This document shows positions 7,297 through 10,369 of a stretch of 10,369 nt of DNA, piece after piece. Below the pieces are notes generated by a model. That model was not told the origin of the DNA, did no database searches, and was given only the letters and a program-made list of their open reading frames with translations. Made by a program: the position numbers and the translations under genes. How positions within the stretch are numbered: position 1 is the stretch's first letter; every line of letters begins with the position of its first letter. Source of the stretch: Actinomycetota bacterium (GTDB taxonomy: Bacteria; Actinomycetota; UBA4738). The stretch lies in assembly GCA_005885025.1 (NCBI GenBank), contig VAYC01000076.1, positions 1 through 10,369 of the forward strand, read 5' to 3'.

Positions 7297-8137
7297 GCGC
7301 TCGCGCGAAAGGGGGAACGTCACCGCGACTGGTGACCTCGCCGCCACGTGCCGCGGGCTCGTCAAGATCTACTGGAGCGCCACCGGCGAGGTCCACGCAT
7401 TGAAGGGGATCGACGCAGAGTTCCCCTCCGCGTCGCTCACCGCCGTGGTGGGCCCCTCGGGAAGCGGGAAGTCCTCGCTCCTTCGCATCCTCGCTGCTCT
7501 CGACCGGGCCACGGCCGGCATGGTCCGGGTGGGGCGCCGAGAGCTGTCCGCGCTGCGGTGGGACCAGCTGCAGCGGATCCGCCGAAGAGGCATCGGCTAC
7601 GTCTTCCAGCGACCGTCCGACAACCTCATCCCGTACCTGACCGTGGAAGCCCATCTCCGGACCGCTGCCCGTATCCGCAGACCGCTCCGCCGGCCACGGT
7701 TCGACGAGCTCCTCGAGATGCTCGGGCTAGGGCGACACCGGGACGCCCTTCCCCACCACCTCTCGGGTGGGGAGCAGCAGCGGCTCGCCTTCGCCCAAGC
7801 CGTCGTGGCCGACCCCCTTCTGGTCGTGGCCGACGAGCCGACTGCCGAGCTCGACAGCGAGACCGCGTGGGGACTCCTCTCGATCATGCGGTCGCTGGCT
7901 GGGCGCGGTGTGGCCCTGGTGGTGGCCACCCACGACCCGACGGTGATCCGGGAAGCCGACCGCGCGATCTATCTGCGCCACGGCGCCGTGGAGGCCGAGG
8001 CACGTGAGGACCGGACGCTGTCGGTGATCGACGCGGACGGCCGGATCCAGATCCCTCCCGCCGGGCTGCGGCTGTTCCCCGACCGGCGAGCCGTGATCAG
8101 GGTCGAGGACGGCGGACTGAGGATCGACCCGCCATGA
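7286..8137 (+). CDS. ABC transporter ATP-binding protein with AbrB-like C-terminal tail
   Basis: This 283-residue cytoplasmic ATPase powers the FtsX-like permease. All sites are canonical: A-loop Tyr29, Walker A GPSGSGKS (56-63), Q-loop Gln108, signature LSGGEQQR (159-166), Walker B LLVVADEP (178-185) with Glu184, D-loop near ELDSE, and H-switch His216. The sequence belongs to the MacB/LolD-like group. After the ABC fold ends near residue 238, a tail of about 43 residues carries VIDADGRIQIPP, then a strand pair (AVIRVEDGGLRIDP). This resembles the swapped-hairpin pattern of AbrB-type proteins. The TTG start at 7286 overlaps the permease by 11 bp and sits at good distance from a strong ribosome site. 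The stop overlaps the next ATPase start (ATGA). Confidence is high for the ATPase and moderate for the tail reading. Confidence 0.92.
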   Translation: MLRERSRERGNVTATGDLAATCRGLVKIYWSATGEVHALKGIDAEFPSASLTAVVGPSGSGKSSLLRILAALDRATAGMVRVGRRELSALRWDQLQRIRRRGIGYVFQRPSDNLIPYLTVEAHLRTAARIRRPLRRPRFDELLEMLGLGRHRDALPHHLSGGEQQRLAFAQAVVADPLLVVADEPTAELDSETAWGLLSIMRSLAGRGVALVVATHDPTVIREADRAIYLRHGAVEAEAREDRTLSVIDADGRIQIPPAGLRLFPDRRAVIRVEDGGLRIDPP

Positions 8138-9207
8138 GCGCAGAGTCGTCGACGGGCAGCCCCACGAGCTCCCCCTTCCTCGAGGCCAGGGACGTGTGGA
8201 AGAGCTACCGGCGCGGCCCCGAGCTGGTCCAAGCGCTGGCCGGCGCCCTGGTCGGCAGATCCGGTTCGGGGAAGACCACCCTGCTCAATGTCCTGTGCGG
8301 CTGGGAGCGGCCCGACCGAGGCGACGTCGTCTGGCGCGCGGACATGTCAGCCAGCACCGGAGTAGCGGGGGCGGCCGGGGGTCAGCGCTCGTGGTCCGAT
8401 CTGGCCATCGTCCCCCAAGGGCTGGGGCTCCTCGAAGAGCTGTCCGTCGAGGAGAACGTGGAGCTTCCCCTTCGATTGGCTCGGGACGGCCTCGGGGAGC
8501 GTGAGGTCCGCCGGCGGGTGCCCGCCCTGCTGAAGGCCCTTGGCCTTGACCGGCTGGCCGACCGAACACCGCAGGAGATCTCGATGGGCGAGCAGCAGCG
8601 AGCGGCGCTGGCCAGGGCCCTCGTCGTGGTGCCCACGCTGTTGCTGGCCGACGAACCGACCGGCCACCAGGACGAAGGATGGGCCCGAGGCGTCTTCACC
8701 CTGCTTCGGATGGCCGCCCGAAGGGGCGTGTGCTGCCTGCTGGCCACGCACAACACCGAGGCGGTCCGGTTCGCCGATCGAGTCCTTCACATCCGGGACG
8801 GCGAGCTGACCGCGAAGCCCCACCCCGAGAGGCCGGGTGCGGTAGCGGTTCCGCGACGGGCTGCGCGCTGCGGTAGGGTTCCTCCGCCATGGCGCTGCAC
8901 ATCGGGATCGGTCTGTTCACCGCGCAGGTCCCCCCCGACTCGCAACGTACCTTCGTCCAGGAATACCGGGAGATCGTCGATCTCGCTCGCCTCGCCGAGA
9001 CGTTGGGGTTCGAGTCGGTGTGGGTCAGCGAGCATCACGGGTCCGGCGACGGTTACATGCCTTCGCTCCTCCCGACCCTCGCCGCGTTCGCCGCGGCAAC
9101 GGAGCACATCAAGCTCGGGACGGGCGTGCTCCTCACCCCCTTTCACCACCCCCTCCGCCTGGCGGAGGACGCCGCCACGGTCGACCTCATCTCGGGAGGA
9201 CGGCTGA
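8134..9207 (+). CDS. Second ABC ATP-binding protein, shortened before Walker A and lacking its own stop
   Basis: Residues 1 to about 232 form an ABC ATPase: A-loop Tyr25, Walker A GRSGSGKT (41-48), Q-loop Gln95, signature ISMGEQQR (149-156, with Met for the usual first Gly), Walker B LLLADEP (169-175) and H-switch His206. Two oddities stand out. The strand-turn-strand normally found between 'VxALxG' and Walker A is missing: the sequence reads VQALAG then ALVGRSGSGKT, about 11 residues shorter than the neighbouring ATPase. The frame also lacks a stop near 8840 and continues to 9207, overlapping the oxidoreductase gene by 319 bp with an Arg/Ser/Pro-rich tail that is clearly that gene read out of frame. 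TAG codons stand in the other two frames at 8843 and 8874. It probably pairs with the first ATPase. It may be a decaying gene, carry assembly errors, or be a true variant. Confidence 0.75.
   Translation: MSAESSTGSPTSSPFLEARDVWKSYRRGPELVQALAGALVGRSGSGKTTLLNVLCGWERPDRGDVVWRADMSASTGVAGAAGGQRSWSDLAIVPQGLGLLEELSVEENVELPLRLARDGLGEREVRRRVPALLKALGLDRLADRTPQEISMGEQQRAALARALVVVPTLLLADEPTGHQDEGWARGVFTLLRMAARRGVCCLLATHNTEAVRFADRVLHIRDGELTAKPHPERPGAVAVPRRAARCGRVPPPWRCTSGSVCSPRRSPPTRNVPSSRNTGRSSISLASPRRWGSSRCGSASITGPATVTCLRSSRPSPRSPRQRSTSSSGRACSSPPFTTPSAWRRTPPRSTSSREDG
8874..8879 (+). promoter_or_regulatory. Candidate -10 box of a leaderless oxidoreductase transcript
   Basis: TAGGGT fits TAnnnT and ends 9 nt before the ATG at 8889, so transcription would start at or within a few bases of the start codon. 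No Shine-Dalgarno sequence precedes that ATG, as expected for a leaderless mRNA, a mode common in actinobacteria. No convincing -35 box was found. Confidence 0.4.
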
Positions 9208-9926
9208 TCCTGGGGCTGGGGCTGGGATGGAGGGAGGAAGAGTTCCGCATGTTCGCGGTGCCGCTGTCCCAGCGCGTCCGCCGAACCTCGGAGACGATCG
9301 AGATCCTGCGCCGAGCCTGGACGGGCCGGCGGTTCTCCTTCGAAGGCAAGATCTTCTCCTTCGACCAAGTCCAGGTCACACCGCCGCCCGCCCAGGAGGG
9401 CGGACCGCCCATCTGGCTCGGGGGGAACGTGGAGCCGGCCATCCGACGAGCCGGCCGCCTGTCGGACGGATACATCCGGACACGGGGCGGAGACGTCGAG
9501 AAGATGCGGCGCGACCTCCAGATCGCAGAGGAGGCCGCCAAGGCCGCGGGCCGCGACCCCGCGTCCCTGGCCTTCGCTCAGCTCCAAAACACCTTCGCCT
9601 GGGACGAGGGCGATGCGTGGGAGGTCGTCGGCAAGTACGTCGGAAACCAGCTCGGCATCTACCGCGGCTGGGACAAGGGCGGCGACACTCCCGGCACCGG
9701 ATTTCTCCTCGATCCTCCGGAGGAAGCCACCATGCGGTGGCTGACGCCGGCCGGAACCTCACAGGAGGTGGCGCACGCACTCCGGCCCATGGTGGAGGCC
9801 TTCGTCGGGCGGAAGGAGTTCCACCTCATCGTGCGACTCCACTATCCGGGGATGGACTTCGAGACGGCGTCGCGGGCGATGGAGTTGTTCGCCGAGCGGG
9901 TCATCCCCGCTCTCAAGGGAGACTGA
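8889..9926 (+). CDS. LLM-class flavin-dependent oxidoreductase (luciferase-like)
   Basis: The 345-residue product has the bacterial luciferase-like TIM-barrel layout. The first strand is IGIGLF (5-10), a helix leads to LGFESVWVSEHH (39-50), and LGTGVLLTPFHHPLRLAE (76-93) follows. The flavin-pocket segment is SGGRLILGLGLGW (102-114) with the acidic residues after it. PPIWLGGN (173-180) starts the later barrel strand, followed by an ADGY-like LSDGYI. Members use reduced FMN or F420 to oxidise or reduce small organic molecules; motifs here do not decide the cofactor or substrate. The ATG at 8889 is chosen because the conserved first strand begins at once. It has no ribosome site but has a possible -10 box at 8874. 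It may be independent of the ABC module upstream. It converges on a minus-strand gene with 3 bp between the stops. Confidence 0.92.
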   Translation: MALHIGIGLFTAQVPPDSQRTFVQEYREIVDLARLAETLGFESVWVSEHHGSGDGYMPSLLPTLAAFAAATEHIKLGTGVLLTPFHHPLRLAEDAATVDLISGGRLILGLGLGWREEEFRMFAVPLSQRVRRTSETIEILRRAWTGRRFSFEGKIFSFDQVQVTPPPAQEGGPPIWLGGNVEPAIRRAGRLSDGYIRTRGGDVEKMRRDLQIAEEAAKAAGRDPASLAFAQLQNTFAWDEGDAWEVVGKYVGNQLGIYRGWDKGGDTPGTGFLLDPPEEATMRWLTPAGTSQEVAHALRPMVEAFVGRKEFHLIVRLHYPGMDFETASRAMELFAERVIPALKGD

Positions 9927-9941
9927 GGCTCAGGCCCTCCC
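9917..9941. terminator. Weak nested dyad across the convergent stop codons
   Basis: GGGAG (9917-9921) can pair with CTCCC (9937-9941), enclosing CTGAGGCTCAG (9923-9933). The structure covers both stop codons of the converging genes. It is imperfect and has no T-run on either side, so a terminator role is only possible. Confidence 0.25.
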
Positions 9942-10369
9942 ACCCAGCTGGGCGCGCCGCCCTGCCAGGGCGGCCGTCACCACCATCGCGAGGAGCCCCG
10001 TCGCGGCGAACGCGATGGCCCAATTGGACCCGAACCCTGCGGGAAGCTGCGGCGCCGTCGTCGGGGCCACTACTGCCGGCAGCCCCTTGGAGATGAGAAA
10101 GGTCCGCAGCGCCGGCGGCGCGCTCCACCATTGGCCGATTATCCGATTGAGGAAGAACTGACCGGGCGCGGTGTACACAAGCGGCCGTTCCCGGCCGTAT
10201 GGATAGACCACCTGTCGGAATGGGATGGTCAAGTCGAGCTTGGCACCCGTCCCGAAAAGCGGCACGTCAACAGCCTCCCGGGTGTCGGAGCCTCTGAACG
10301 TGTAGGTGATGTCAAATCCGGGGCCAAGTGTGCCGGGATCGGGCGCCAGCTCGTACCAGCCAACGTCTG
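9930..10369 (-). CDS. C-terminally membrane-anchored protein of unknown function, 3' part
   Basis: The minus strand is open from the window edge to the TGA at 9932-9930, giving 145 residues with no N-terminus; the GTG at 10265 is internal because the frame continues upstream (reading DVGWYELAPDPG, then ITYTFRGSDT). The visible part is a beta-rich, aromatic region followed by a Pro/Thr/Ala linker (APTTAPQLPAG). A single hydrophobic helix (NWAIAFAATGLLAMVVTAAL) and a short basic tail (AGRRAQLGGRA) end the protein. By the positive-inside rule the tail is cytoplasmic and the rest extracytoplasmic, so a signal peptide is expected upstream. I do not recognise the family. It converges on the oxidoreductase gene. 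Confidence 0.72.
   Translation of the reverse strand, partial: DVGWYELAPDPGTLGPGFDITYTFRGSDTREAVDVPLFGTGAKLDLTIPFRQVVYPYGRERPLVYTAPGQFFLNRIIGQWWSAPPALRTFLISKGLPAVVAPTTAPQLPAGFGSNWAIAFAATGLLAMVVTAALAGRRAQLGGRA
9956..9974 (+). terminator. Strong GC hairpin downstream of the oxidoreductase gene
   Basis: GCCGCCCT, loop GCC, AGGGCGGC forms a perfect 8-bp stem starting 30 nt after the oxidoreductase stop. No T-run follows. Such hairpins without a U-tract are often proposed as terminators or 3'-end stabilisers in high-GC bacteria. It lies inside the last codons of the opposite gene (ALAGRRA), so coding constraint may explain it in part. Confidence 0.4.

Noticed and set aside
8880..9207. Arg/Ser/Pro-rich C-terminal tail of the second ATPase as a genuine extra domain
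   Set aside because: It is the oxidoreductase coding sequence read in another frame, and the composition is that of a shadow frame; kept only as part of the open frame and discussed as an anomaly.

Overview
The window is gene-dense, very GC-rich DNA with frequent GTG/TTG starts, strong Shine-Dalgarno sites and overlapping stop/start junctions. Codon style and gene families (large FtsX-type permease with cytoplasmic ATPases, LLM-class flavin oxidoreductase, DUF4328-like membrane protein, short single-chain transketolase) point to a chromosomal segment of an actinobacterium or a similar high-GC lineage. I cannot place it more precisely. I saw no tRNA, rRNA, CRISPR array, transposase or phage gene.

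Left part (1-4339), minus strand, read right to left: a complete short-type transketolase (4339-2498); a zinc-ribbon membrane protein with a duplicated 61-residue module and a DUF4328-like C-terminus (2423-927); an alpha/beta hydrolase (878-96) that keeps the nucleophile motif but has Met where the catalytic His is expected; and the first 33 codons of an amidase-signature protein (99-1, cut by the window edge), coupled to the hydrolase by an ATGA overlap.

A 179-bp divergent intergenic region (4340-4518) with an inverted repeat separates this from a plus-strand ABC export-type module: a 925-residue FtsX-like permease (4519-7296), a canonical ATPase carrying a small AbrB-like C-terminal tail (7286-8137), and a second ATPase (from 8134). 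The three genes are joined by an 11-bp and a 4-bp overlap, so they are very likely co-translated and form one transporter with two non-identical nucleotide-binding subunits. The second ATPase is abnormal. It lacks about 11 residues just before Walker A, at a near-perfect 12-bp tandem repeat, and its frame has no stop at the end of the ABC domain but runs 319 bp into the next gene.

Right part: an LLM-class flavin-dependent oxidoreductase (8889-9926), probably with its own promoter and a leaderless transcript, converges with 3 bp between stop codons on the 3' part of a minus-strand gene for a C-terminally membrane-anchored protein of unknown function (9930 to the edge). A strong GC hairpin lies just past the convergence point.

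The most noteworthy points are the asymmetric and partly damaged second ATPase, the AbrB-like tail on the first, the missing hydrolase histidine and the internally duplicated zinc-ribbon protein. Nothing here forms a clear, wholly new system.
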